DNA of 64,000 bases from Entophlyctis helioformis (lineage: Eukaryota > Chytridiomycota > Chytridiomycetes > Chytridiales > Chytriomycetaceae). The position numbers were made by a program, and so were the translations under genes. The number at the start of each line of letters is the position of its first letter. Within the stretch, counting starts at the first letter, position 1. The stretch lies in NCBI GenBank assembly GCA_025526915.1, contig JAHLKH010000087.1:39939-103938 (forward strand), written 5' to 3'. Under the pieces are notes generated by a model that was not told the DNA's origin, did not search any database, and was given only the letters and a program-made list of their open reading frames with translations. This document shows positions 32,001 to 40,999 of this stretch, piece after piece.

Positions 32001-32685
32001 ACAGGCTGACAGCCCACTCGATCTCGCCGCGCTTGTTGGCCCGCTTGAACTGATCATACGACATCAGTTCAACGGCGCTGGCGGCGAGCGACGCAGGCGG
32101 CGAGCTGGCCTTGGCGTCAGCCATGGCGACTGGTCCACGCGGCGTGTTGGCACACAGTTGCCCGTCACGCCCGAACCGCCACTCGGCCCGGACCGCCTCG
32201 AGCCACGGCAGGCCCAGCACCAAGTCGTGGTGCTCGTCGATGGGTGCCACGAATGCATCCAGCCGACCCAGCGACTGACCGTCGGGCGTCTGCAGCTCAA
32301 ACACGCACGCCTTGGACAGCGTGATGTCGTCCGAGCCGTCGCCAAGGCGTAGCGGTACGCCGCGTGGCAGCTGGTGTGTCTCGACCAGACCCTTGGCGAC
32401 CAGCTGCTGGTACAGACGCAGACCGACGAAGTTGGCACCAGCGCCCGAGTCGCCCAATGCTGTGGCAGATACAGATCCGATGGCCACCGAGAATCGACGG
32501 AGCGGGCGAGCCGATGGCGCGAAATCCAGCTTGAAAAACGACGCGCCAGATCTGCCCGCCACCACATCGGCGAATGAGCGCTTGGGCATGGGCATTGGCG
32601 GAGCAGGCGGGGTGGGTGGAGCAGGCGTCACAGGCTCCGCAGCAGGCACGGGTGGTGCAGGCAGCACCGGCGGGGCAGGCTCCAT
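29056..32685 (-). CDS. retrotransposon Pol polyprotein
   Basis: 1209 residues from the ATG at 32685; the frame is open a further 32 codons back to the gag stop. An aspartic protease active site (DSGAG) is at residues 79-83. RT has FVKKKDGTLRMCVDYRALN near 329, LDMQSGYQQ, the catalytic YLDD at 439-442 and LPFG-like MPFGLRNAPATYQ. RNase H has TDAS at 587 and HTDHQPLTW. Integrase has the HHCC zinc site (810-848) and DDE residues D878, D938 and E974, then a GPY-type module (WTGPY near 1111). Every catalytic residue is present, so the element may be active. Confidence 0.95.
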   Translation of the reverse strand: MEPAPPVLPAPPVPAAEPVTPAPPTPPAPPMPMPKRSFADVVAGRSGASFFKLDFAPSARPLRRFSVAIGSVSATALGDSGAGANFVGLRLYQQLVAKGLVETHQLPRGVPLRLGDGSDDITLSKACVFELQTPDGQSLGRLDAFVAPIDEHHDLVLGLPWLEAVRAEWRFGRDGQLCANTPRGPVAMADAKASSPPASLAASAVELMSYDQFKRANKRGEIEWAVSLFELAATPEEDGSFPEWVETLRREFPGVLPPAGSKLKISKELAQLGEHGMHRIELLDHTPVKRQAYRMSPRELDEVRKQLIALLEAGVIRPSSSPWSLPILFVKKKDGTLRMCVDYRALNQQTKADATGLPRIDDNLDRLYGMRRFAVLDMQSGYQQVPMAEDSVQYTAFNTRYGQFEYLAMPFGLRNAPATYQRMMNRVLEGLVDSICVVYLDDILVYAPDDQQLQERVRLIFERLAKYGLVANAKKCRFGLDEVEYCGHLVSAAGIRPDPRKLEAIASWPVPKELVQLQSFMGLCNYYRRFVRDYGRIAIPLNRLTRKDVPFAMGPDEMAAFQALKDALVSAPVCAAPDFSKPMHIWTDASQDAVGGVLSQDHGKGHQPIAFLSHKLSPAERNYSATDREAMAVIHALRTWRCYVDGVRTIVHTDHQPLTWLKGLNRPGPRQWGWQMEFEHYGPSLEYTPGKWQPADAPSRRTDLPEPAVPIIDADPYGIRADAVQLHPLEAAPPQLDPERDWPMHAIQFKLNNTVPPGLSPRYTALISQQNRLFVLRDDTLQRRVTVNGKEFVVPFIVSTERDAIMDKFHRTLGHMGAASLYGVLQTRYWWPNMEAELIEFVRRCSVCQLHETPAPPVRNPLHPLEPAALPFERWGVDIVQDLPATADGNTQLFTAIDYATRWVVAKAYPNRDATTAAKFIYEEILCQFGAPREIITDRANVFTNDGLREYLKLQATNHLPSTPYHPRTNGAVERMHRSLNAILTKLCAGSPERWDKYVPQALLALRTRRHEVTGYSPFYLLFGVEPRLLGDDSLPHEYDPKDWQDMAAWTARGLDEVGLARQAAYVRSQAQAKRMEERYNTTHTVQADRFVVGEYVKQKHHDKTKFELSWTGPYIVQEVGPNDTYRLMRANGSMLENLVNGDHLAPTTARRRTCSTEERPISRSRRFQQQRPLRHASRHQHLPLLAFSATRAAFPSCNALARPCRPWT

Positions 32686-32781
32686 GGCGGGAGGGCTGCT
32701 AGATGGAGGTACCGGACGTGGCGATGGTTGTGTAGGGAGACTGCTTTCATTCCGTACAAGCTCATCACCACGCCGGCACCG

Positions 32782-34152
32782 TCAGTGCTGGGCGGGGCCC
32801 TCGACAGACGGGCCGGCGGTGTTGGGGCCTGCGGCAGGGGTCGGGGCAGCAGGCACAACGCCAAGCCCGCGCAGGGCTGCGACCAGATCGGACATGTTCA
32901 CCGAGTGCAACTGCGCAGGGCGACGGTTTGGGAAACGGAACGTCGACCGGCAGTGTGGACGGTGCTGGCCCACGCCATGGCAGGTGAAACAGGTGTTGCG
33001 CTCCTCAGCCGACTGGCGGTGACGTGGTCGGCTGGCTGGCATAAACGATGACGATGACGGTGACGATGACGACGCCACAGGGTTGGCTTGGTGGAACACG
33101 ACGCCTTCCATCGGGGTGGCGCCAGTCGCGCCTCGAGACGCCACCGAAGGGAGCGGGCCGCCGCGGAAGATGTCGTCCAGACCGCGGACGAACTCGCAGA
33201 GCTCTGGGAACGACATTGCGGCACGGCGCAGCTCACGACGCACCTCGATGGCGTAGGACTCCGAGAGGCCGCGCACCATCGTATCGGTGAGGAACTCGTC
33301 GTTGGCGGCGATGTCGAGGCCGCTTGCAAGGGACTCGAAGCGCGAAACGTAGGTGGTGCCAGTGGCGTCGCCCTGTGACACTTTGACGAGGGCGTCCTTG
33401 ATGCGGCTGAGCGCCGCAGCCGGCAGGAACGTGGCGCGGAAATCGGCGAGAAACTCCGCGCGGCGGACGCCACCAAAGCGGCTGACGTGGCGCACCAGCC
33501 ACTGGCCCGCGGCGCCAATGAGCGCCGGGTGCAGAAGCGCCTCGAGCTCGTCCTCGCTCGCATGCGCGTACAACTTGAAGAACTGCTCCAGGCGTCGTTG
33601 GAAGTCTGTGGCCGCCTCGAGTTGGTTTGCCACACCGGCGAAAGTCCCGAGCGTGAACTTGCGTCGGACCTCGCGGCTCACGTCGTCCGCTGGACGGCCC
33701 GGGGCGGCTGTCGACGGACCGGCTTGTGGCGGGACGACCGGCAGCGGCGCGACCGGCGGCTGATACATGGTGGCTCCAAACTCGGCGGCCGCGGCGATGA
33801 TACTAGCTGGCGCGGCGTCGGGCAGCCTCGTGGCACGCCAAGCGGCAGCGGCGACCGCTTGCAGAAACGCCGAGGGCGTGGCTCCGGCGACCATCGATGC
33901 GGTGGCCGCGACGGACTGGGCGCTGGCGTTCTGGGCTTGCGAGGCACCCAGCAGCGCGTTCACAATAAACGCAAGTTGCGTCTCCACTGGACTGTTGACT
34001 GAAACAGTCGCGGCATCGACCCTCGTGGTGGATGCGATCTCGTTGTCCACGCCAGCGGCTCCTCCTTGAGCGGCGGCGGCTCCTCTGCCAGCACCGGCCT
34101 GATTGCCCTGTGCGGCGTCCTGCGGGTTTCCTTCGCTACTGAACACTGTCAT
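32782..34152 (-). CDS. retrotransposon Gag
   Basis: 456 residues. A variable Ala-rich N-terminus is followed by a retrotransposon-gag region (RRKFTLGTFAG ... GAAGQWLVRHV ... FLADFRATFLP) and a zinc knuckle CFTCHGVGQHRPHC, which is CX2CX5HX3C rather than the usual CX2CX4HX4C. It ends in TGA (32784-32782). Pol follows in the same reading frame, and the codon after the stop is CGG. The start codon lies 21 nt inside the 5' LTR. Confidence 0.9.
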   Translation of the reverse strand: MTVFSSEGNPQDAAQGNQAGAGRGAAAAQGGAAGVDNEIASTTRVDAATVSVNSPVETQLAFIVNALLGASQAQNASAQSVAATASMVAGATPSAFLQAVAAAAWRATRLPDAAPASIIAAAAEFGATMYQPPVAPLPVVPPQAGPSTAAPGRPADDVSREVRRKFTLGTFAGVANQLEAATDFQRRLEQFFKLYAHASEDELEALLHPALIGAAGQWLVRHVSRFGGVRRAEFLADFRATFLPAAALSRIKDALVKVSQGDATGTTYVSRFESLASGLDIAANDEFLTDTMVRGLSESYAIEVRRELRRAAMSFPELCEFVRGLDDIFRGGPLPSVASRGATGATPMEGVVFHQANPVASSSSPSSSSFMPASRPRHRQSAEERNTCFTCHGVGQHRPHCRSTFRFPNRRPAQLHSVNMSDLVAALRGLGVVPAAPTPAAGPNTAGPSVEGPAQH

Positions 34153-34153
34153 A

Positions 34154-34170
34154 CTTTCCCAGTGCTACCA
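34154..34170 (-). other. primer-binding site, initiator tRNA-Met type
   Basis: Two bases after the 5' LTR the minus strand reads TGGTAGCACTGGGAAAG. TGGTAGC is complementary to the GCTACCA 3' end of fungal initiator tRNA-Met, the primer of Ty1 and Ty3. The match past eight bases was not tested. Confidence 0.65.
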
Positions 34171-34172
34171 GT

Positions 34173-34487
34173 TGTAGCGGGCCAAGTCTGTGCAGTCGGT
34201 CAGATACGCTTCATTACACACATGTGGTAGCATTCAAGGCCGAACCTGTGCAGTCGGTCAGATACGCTTAGAGCCGACTGCACGCAGGGCAAGGCACGCT
34301 TTAAGTACGCGGCCTAACACACTCGACATGAGGCAACAGCCCGAAACAACTTGTGGCGTCTAGGCGCGCCCCAACTGTGGGTTGCGCCCCTCGGCCGAAT
34401 GGCCGAGTCTCATGTCCAATCCTGAGACATCGAGAGGCGCATCCCCCTGGAGGCGATCCACCGAGCTAGGCGGCTGAGCCCGTAACA
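34173..34487 (-). repeat. 5' LTR
   Basis: 315 bp, apparently identical to the 3' LTR by eye, which suggests a very recent insertion. Confidence 0.95.
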
Positions 34488-34498
34488 CGACAAGAAGG

Positions 34499-34581
34499 GA
34501 CAACGTGGCCGAGTGGTCTAAGGCGATTGACTAGAAATCAATTCTTCTCTGAAGGCGCAGGTTCAAATCCTGCCGTTGTCG
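34499..34581 (+). tRNA. tRNA-Ser(AGA)
   Basis: Acceptor GACAACG/CGTTGTC with discriminator G, D-arm GTGGCCGAGTGGTCTAAGGC, anticodon stem ATTGA/TCAAT with loop CTAGAAA (anticodon AGA), class II variable arm with TTC/GAA pairing, T-arm GCAGG-TTCAAAT-CCTGC. No intron. A TTTTT terminator follows at 34587-34591. Confidence 0.95.
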
Positions 34582-34639
34582 CTTTCTTTTTGAATATCGC
34601 GACCATCTGGCTGTGCCAGCACTCACTTTTGCTCCTCTC

Positions 34640-35200
34640 TTTTGGACCATGTGTCCTCTCTGCATACCGCAGACTGCTCACCCGTGCGGTCTCGTCGCTT
34701 TGATGGCCCGTTTCTGTCGATTGCCAAGGATTTGGTGGACTTTTGACTAGCCTGAGCTCTGAGAATACAAGCAGTGCGCTGCTTCAGGATGCAGCAAAGA
34801 TCTTTCAGAAGCAGGCTGCCAAGATGAAAGCAAGGTGCGATGAGCACGGTGGCTGGCAGAAGCAAAACAGAAGCGGCCAAAAGAGAAGGCGAATGTCGAG
34901 ACAGGGGAGTTGAATCAGTTGGTTGGTAACCCTGTCTCTTCGGCCCTCGATATGCAGAGTGTGCCAGAGATCGGTTTCATGGGTCTGTCCTCACAGCAAC
35001 AACTGGTTGTGGGATGAGTGTGATGGATGCATCGCTTGACTTGCATGACGTGGATGATGGCTGTGGCAAGGAACGCGTTGCTGTCACTGCTGCCCAGCCG
35101 CCCGTCGTCTGCATCACACTCGCTGGCATCACTTGGCTCATTGCGGCTGATCTGCGATGCGATGCGATGTGATGCCGAGATGTGCGACAACCGCGCATCG
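34640..35200 (+). pseudogene. relic gene tail, copy A
   Basis: A frame ends TGELNQLVGNPVSSALDMQ, then SVPEIGFMGLSSQQQLVVG and a stop near 35016. A helical stretch (ALLQDAAKIFQKQAAKMKAR) is encoded upstream in a different frame, around 34780-34830. From about 34885 to 35200 the DNA is close to 42945-43255. This looks like the 3' end of a membrane-receptor-type gene duplicated twice; the rest of the gene is missing. Confidence 0.45.
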
Positions 35201-36111
35201 TGCAGCTTGTCTGGTTGTAATGCTGGTGCACAGTGCACTTGCTGCCTTGACAGGCTGCAGACTGCCATGCATGCTGCAGTGTCACACAGCCCGCCAGCAC
35301 AGATACACAGCCATACAGCAACGATGACGCTCATGGCAAGCACGGCAAGAGCGACAGCAGCAACACAGCCTTGCTGACAGATCAGCCAACATTCGCCGTG
35401 AGATCGGCTGAGCCAGTGGCGGCAACAGCTGCCATGCTGCGTCTGCGATGGATCGCACTTGGATGCCAGTGCATCTGGATGATCAAGCCGTGCTTCCTTG
35501 GACGGCCGACCGCCCTTTCCGTCCGTCATTGCATCCATGGCACATGCCGTGGTGGTCATTCTCGCACTGCTCACTGGATGCACAGACGGCCGACGGCGAC
35601 CAGAAGCAGGCATCGCCAGCCTGTGCCATCCTGGCGACTCTCTCATGGCGCACCAGGACCGCAGCGAGATCAGCATGGACAGCACGCTCGTCAGTTTCTC
35701 TGTGGGGCTGGGCTGTGTGCTGCTGCTTGGATGGGAGACTTGCGACGAGGTGTCTGTAGGGCAGTTGCTGCTGAGCGGCGATGTGCTCGTGGTGGCAGGG
35801 TCTGTGTGATGGGCATTCCACGGCGTACTGCTTGTGGTGGATGGGACAGTGCCTGTGTATCTGGCTGACGACGCAGGAGCAGATGGCAATGGATGGGCCG
35901 AGTGCGTGCGGTTCATGGCACACACGCGGCTGCATGTGGATGTGCGACAGGTGCTTGCCGTGGCTGTTGCTTCTTCTGCTGCGCTGTCTGCCAGCCGTGC
36001 CACAACGACCGCCGTGCACTCACACGCGTGCCTGCTGCAGCCAACGCGACTGATCTTGCCAAGATCACAGCGACGACAACCAACAGCAACACAAGCAGCC
36101 ACAGCAGCAGC
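35201..36111. other. no convincing gene
   Basis: Several overlapping open frames exist on both strands. The only one with a leader-like start (MAHAVVVILALLTGC, about 35537) is short and lacks support. GC-rich trinucleotide composition keeps frames open by chance here. Confidence 0.4.
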
Positions 36112-36792
36112 ATGAGCACACTCAGCAGCACGCCTGAGCAGACGGCACCGACACACGGCAGCAGCCACGCCCTGCTTGCTGCTCGTCAGGCTCCTACTCC
36201 ACCGTTGACTGTGCCTGCAGTCTTCCAGCGGGCTGTGGCCGACTCGCTTGCCATGCTCGCCGCCATGACGCTCTCGCTGGTGCTGCCCGCCCACACCGGC
36301 TGCGTCAACTCCCTCGCCTGGTCCGAGGACGGCGACCTGCTGGCTGACAAGTGGCAGATGGCGTTCTACAAACCACCAACCAACAACGAAGCTGACAACC
36401 CGCCGGACGTGGTCATCAAGCTGCACGCAGTGGCGGTGCCCGTGCTGACAGAGTGCGGCATCCAAACCATGGTGGCCCGCTGTCTGGTCGCACGCATGCG
36501 CCTTCGTCTCAAGACGCCCAAGCTGAAGTCGGCTCTCGGCCTGCTCTGCCCCGCACAGCCAGCACCTGTTGGTGGACGCCTCTGGTACTGGACACGCCGC
36601 TCGATCCAACTCTACAACCGCTACATGGCCACGCCCGGCCTGCCCGACGGCGACCCAGACAGCGAGCCCCGCCTCAAGGCATACAGCTTGGCTGTCACGC
36701 CCAAGTCTGCCAGCAAGTGCGATACGGCCGCCATCTACACTGCGTTCCAGATGCCACAAGACAGCCAGCGTCAGTCGCGATCCGGTCTTTGA
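36112..36792 (+). CDS. WD40-like fragment or hypothetical protein
   Basis: A 226-residue frame starting MSTLSSTPEQ. Residues ~55-78 (LPAHTGCVNSLAWSEDGDLL) match the first half of a WD40 repeat of the DCAF/WDTC1 kind. After that the protein diverges, with no GH or WD pairs. Either it is a truncated WD40 gene joined to unrelated sequence, or an intron was missed. The tail (YTAFQMPQDSQRQSRSGL) is not recognised. Confidence 0.3.
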   Translation: MSTLSSTPEQTAPTHGSSHALLAARQAPTPPLTVPAVFQRAVADSLAMLAAMTLSLVLPAHTGCVNSLAWSEDGDLLADKWQMAFYKPPTNNEADNPPDVVIKLHAVAVPVLTECGIQTMVARCLVARMRLRLKTPKLKSALGLLCPAQPAPVGGRLWYWTRRSIQLYNRYMATPGLPDGDPDSEPRLKAYSLAVTPKSASKCDTAAIYTAFQMPQDSQRQSRSGL

Positions 36793-38233
36793 CCCGCGAC
36801 GCTCGGAAGGTGCACGGTTTCTGATGCTTGCAGGCGTGGGCGGCATCTACACGGCTCGCCGCGCCATCAGTGCCAGGTTGCTCGACCCAGCAACCCGCAG
36901 CCGCAGCCTCGCTCAGCAGTGCCCCGCCCACAGCCGCATCCGCTCGACTCGGCCGGTGCAGCAACCGATGCAGTGCTGGCACGGCGACCTCTGCTGCACA
37001 CACAGCGCGGCCAGTCGGCACACGTCCGAGTCCAAGGTCACTCTGCCGCCGCCCTTCCACCTGCTCCTGCCAGCCTGCTGCCACTCCCAGTCTCCGTGGC
37101 ACAACGCAGCATGCACACTGTACAGTCTCAGTCCCAGCTGCATCTGCGTCCACAGCAAGACTCGGCTGTCCACGAGTGCGCAGTGCGCAGCGTGCCATCT
37201 GGCCCTGACGAGTCGCGAGCCATGCAGATCCACCTGGCCCAAGTGCCGATTGTCGAGCGCACCTTGGCTGGCCGCACTCGAGTCGCCAGCCGCCACGCCA
37301 GCGGCCATCCTGCCCGTGCGCCAATGGCTGCACCTGCAGCATCGGATCTCTAGCCCATCACAGAAACGCAACAGATTCATGGCCACTAGAGTCCCACTGC
37401 CCTTGACCAGCCTGAACAGCAACAGCAACCATCAGCTGCACCGCATGCCATCGCTCGCACTTTCCGCCCATATCCAGAAGAGCATACCGACCTGCATGCT
37501 GCTCCATCAGCCGAGCGACTGCATCAGCAGCCGCCTTGGATCCACCCACCGCCCTCGTCTCTGCAGCGTCGCAATGCACCATATCAATACACGCCACCAG
37601 CCGCAGCACGATACTATCTCTGGGACCACACGTCCATCGGACCCAAGCTCAAGTGATTGCCGTCGCGTCTGTGTCCAGCCAGCGTCAGGATCGAACAGAC
37701 AGCCGTTGACGCTCTGAAAGCGCATTGCATGAGGATGGGTCTGCTGCGTGACAGCGGCGCCATTCCACTGGATCAGCAAGCAGCCAATGCCAGCAGCGCC
37801 GTCCCAGCTGGATTTCTTCTTGGCCGCCTGCTTGTTGACAAGCATGCCGTGGATCCCTCTGGTTGCTCCAAAGGCGGCGGCAGCACTGGCGACGCTCCAG
37901 TCCGCGATCGTCGAGATGGCCGGCTTGCAATGCTTGCCATTGACCGTTTCGACGCTGGACGGCAGATGCTCTCGCGGCAATCTGGGCAGCCGATTGCCCC
38001 GTCGTGTGCAACTGACTTGGATGTAAGGGCTTGGCAGGCGGCGACATGCGTGGCCACAGTTGCTGCCACTCGTTACTGCCCCCCTTGACTGGAGATCCCA
38101 GTGTGGCAGCTCCTTGGCACAAGAGAGAGGCAGCATGAGCATTGCCAAGCTGAACACTTGCAATATGATTGCAACGACGCATGGGGAACAGAGGCGTGAC
38201 AACTCACAGAAGGAATGTGACGCGTTGAGTTGG
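36793..38233. other. no convincing gene
   Basis: Open frames on both strands (for example minus 37507-38233 and plus 36919-37353) are Ser/Ala/Gln-rich without recognisable motifs or clear splice patterns. Nothing here can be supported as a gene. Confidence 0.4.
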
Positions 38234-38500
38234 GCGGGTGTCCAATAAAGCAGAATGGTACTGGTCCAGCAGCTTGGGCACTGCCCCCTGCGTAGTAGCT
38301 CTTGGCAGAGGACAAGGTTCAACTGGGCAGCACACGCAGGAGGCCTGGCTCGTGAGTTGCTGGTCGTTGACAGGCTGGGAGGAAGGAGAGCACACATCCA
38401 GATGCACCAATCAGATGTCGCCATATCCCCACATGTCGACCGTCTGTGCTTGGCCGGTTGTGTCATCCACTTCCATGTGGCACTGTAGGTCATGTGCGGC
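38234..38500 (-). pseudogene. decayed C-terminus of a chromovirus polyprotein
   Basis: GGTGTC-AATAAAGCAG then GGTACTGGTCCAGCAG at 38237-38276 matches 50929-50968 in the chromovirus relic. On the minus strand it reads PKLLDQYHSALLDT against APDLLDQYLAALLDT. Upstream, the chromodomain part is only vaguely visible. Confidence 0.45.
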
Positions 38501-40652
38501 AGTGCGCAGCAAAAATTTGCAGTGCTGCTTGGCTGCCAGGACCAGCGCATTCAAAAAGATGCTGCCACTGCCGCTGCCCTCTGCACACTCATCATCCAGT
38601 CTTCAACAACCATGAGCGTGCCCGCAGACTGCGCTGTTCTCGCCCAGGCGTTCCCGTCGGTCTTTGGCAGTGTTGCCAACTGCTGCATCCTTGCCAAGAC
38701 AGACCGTACTGCAGTCGAGTGCACCAACGGCAGAGTCACCAACCTGTGAGTCGCCATCATCGTTGTCGTCGTGCGTTCGCGCCTCCTTGCTGACCAACAC
38801 TTGAACGCCACATTCTTGCAGCACGCTGGTTGAGACGAGACAGCTCGGCTCGCTGCCCGAGTCGCTTGGATCGCTCACTGAGCTTGTCGAGCTGTGAGTT
38901 GCACCATCCCATCTCTGTTGCTGCAATCCCGTCACTCACACACAGCTCACTTTGCCTTACCTCACACCCTGCCTCTCTTAGCCGAGTTTCCAAATCTAGT
39001 CTGACGGGCAATGTCCCGTCGTCACTTGGCGGCCTGAGCAAGCTGAAGGTGCTTGACCTCTCCCTCAACCAGCTCGATGGCATCCCAGCTTCTCTTGGCA
39101 ACCTCGCTGGTCTGGAGCGGCTGGACCTGTCCGGCAACAGTCTGAAAGGAGAGATCCCCGCTTCACTCGGCAGCCTCTCCAACCTGATGGAGCTGGACCT
39201 CTCTCTGAACAGGCTCAATGGCACGATCCCCGCGTCTCTCGGCGGCCTCTCGAAGCTGCAGTATATGATGCTCTCCATGAACAAACTGAATGGCCCGATT
39301 CCCGCATCGTTCGGCAACCTCTCGAAGCTGGAGAAGATGCACTTATCCTTCAACAGGCTCAACGGCAGTATCCCTTCCAGCTTCAGCAACCTGACGTCTC
39401 TTCAAGTCCTGTAAGTTGTGCTTGTGCACGAGCAGCATTCGCAAGCACTGAAATCTGCAGCTGACGTGCGTTGTGGTTATGGGCAGTTTCCTTACTGGCA
39501 ATGCCCTCTCTGGCCCTGTTGATGTCCTCAAACCTCTGACCAAGTTGATCTCGCTGTGAGTCACCTTGTCTTTGCGAGATCCAGGCGATCAACAAGCTGA
39601 CCATCCAAACAGCTCCTTGGCTGACAACCAGTTCGCCTCGGATCTGTCAGCACTGCCTGATGCTCCACAGCTGACTGAACTGTGAGTTTGATGCATTGGA
39701 TGTGTAGAGTCTGGATTGAAACTCACAGCATCACGTCTCGTTTGCACAGCGACATCACCAGCAACCAGTTCACTGGCTCCATTGAAATCCTGACCAAGTT
39801 CACGAACCTGAACACTCTGTAAGTCAGTGGATCCATCATGCATTGTTTGGCTGTCCTGCATGCCGGCTGACCCTGAGCAACACCAGCATCCTTTCAAGCA
39901 ACAAGCTGACTGGCCCGATCCCCGAGACCATTGGCCGTTTGTCGGGTCTTACTTTCCTGTAAGTCCATCCATCCCGCCGCTCTGATGCACAACGATCTGC
40001 GACACTGACATTTTGACACTCTTGGATGCAGCTTCCTGGACAACAACCCGATCACTGGCCCGATCCCCGAATCCATTGGTAGCCTGACCCGTCTTCGTTG
40101 GTTGTAAGTACTCCATAGTCACATCACGGCTTTCTGCTTGTCTTGTTTGGTGCACTGAACCGAGCGTTCTGGTTCAATGCGCAGGTCGCTCTCAAACTGC
40201 CAACTCTCGGGCAAGATTCCCGCGTCGTTCCAGAAGTTGACTGAAATCTCGAGGCTGTAAGTCACTGCTCTACATTGGCCCCTCTGCCGTACACATTGCA
40301 TGTCACTAACACTCTCATGCAATCTTGATGACCACTCACATAGGTTTATTAATGACAACCCCAAGCTGGAGGGCTCCACTGGCCTTGTCGCCAGTACCAG
40401 CCGCGGCTCTCCTGAATGTGACGCACGCAACACCGGTGTCACGTTCACAGACGCCGCCACTTCCAAGCTCTGCTTCCGTAGTAAGTCTCTCTCTGCTGCC
40501 TCGCCTAAACACCAATGCACTTGTATTGACACATTGTTATGCTTGCCCATTCAGCCGCATCCTCAGCCGCATTCAAGACAGAGTACAATGCTGCCATTGG
40601 CATTGGCTCTGTGGCTTTCCTTGCCGCGATCATTGCGGGTGCTGTGTTCTAA
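38492..40652 (+). CDS. leucine-rich-repeat membrane protein 1, one LRR per exon
   Basis: Exons: 38492-38745, 38822-38893, 38982-39410, 39487-39555, 39613-39681, 39750-39818, 39887-39958, 40032-40103, 40185-40256, 40344-40480 and 40555-40652. The start could instead be 38612. An LRR N-cap (DCAVLAQAF ... NCCILAKTD) leads into plant-type LRRs (LDLSLNQLDG-IPASLGNL). Apart from exon 3 (six repeats), each exon holds one 23-24-residue LRR bounded by phase-2 introns inside a Leu codon. A Cys-containing cap (CDARNTGVTF ... KLCFR) and a TM helix (AAIGIGSVAFLAAIIAGAVF) follow. TAA comes immediately after the helix, yet the frame continues SNRAQKPATTPDQ to TAG at 40721, so the cytoplasmic tail may have been lost by a nonsense change. 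Confidence 0.85.
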
Positions 40653-40999
40653 AGCAACAGAGCCCAGAAGCCTGCTACGACGCCTGATCAGCCAGACTCC
40701 ATTGCCATGACACCGATGTAGACTTGCGTTCCATCTGTGACTTGATGCATCGCCAGTCATACGAATACATCCACTTTACCATCCTCTGCATCCGTCTGTT
40801 GGTCTTGTGTCAGAACAGCCCTGCAGCAGGCGGCACACACGGCCTGTACTGCACATCTGTTCGCGCAGTCGCTGCTCTGTTGGCAGATGCTTGAGTGGCT
40901 CGCCATCTCATCGCGTCGTTGCGACACGCGTCAAGAATCGCGCTTTGCCGCCAAGCGACCGACCGACCAACCGACCGACCAACTGAGCAGCACAACGAC

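Larger units (their letters stand above)
28720..34487 (-). mobile_element. complete Ty3/gypsy-type LTR retrotransposon
   Basis: 5768 bp, transcribed leftward. Two 315-bp LTRs (28720-29034 and 34173-34487) appear identical base for base, begin TGTAGCGGGC and end GCCCGTAACA, and are flanked by a 4-bp target duplication CGAC (28716-28719; 34488-34491). Gag and Pol frames are both open with no internal lesion apart from the gag stop. Gene order is protease, RT, RNase H, integrase, which defines Ty3/gypsy. No chromodomain was seen. The right junction is 11 bp from the mature 5' end of tRNA-Ser. Confidence 0.95.

Noticed and set aside
34915..36846. 643-codon minus-strand frame
   Set aside because: Ser/Thr/Cys-rich, no domain, and it runs through the duplicated relic tail on the other strand. 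Kept open by base composition.
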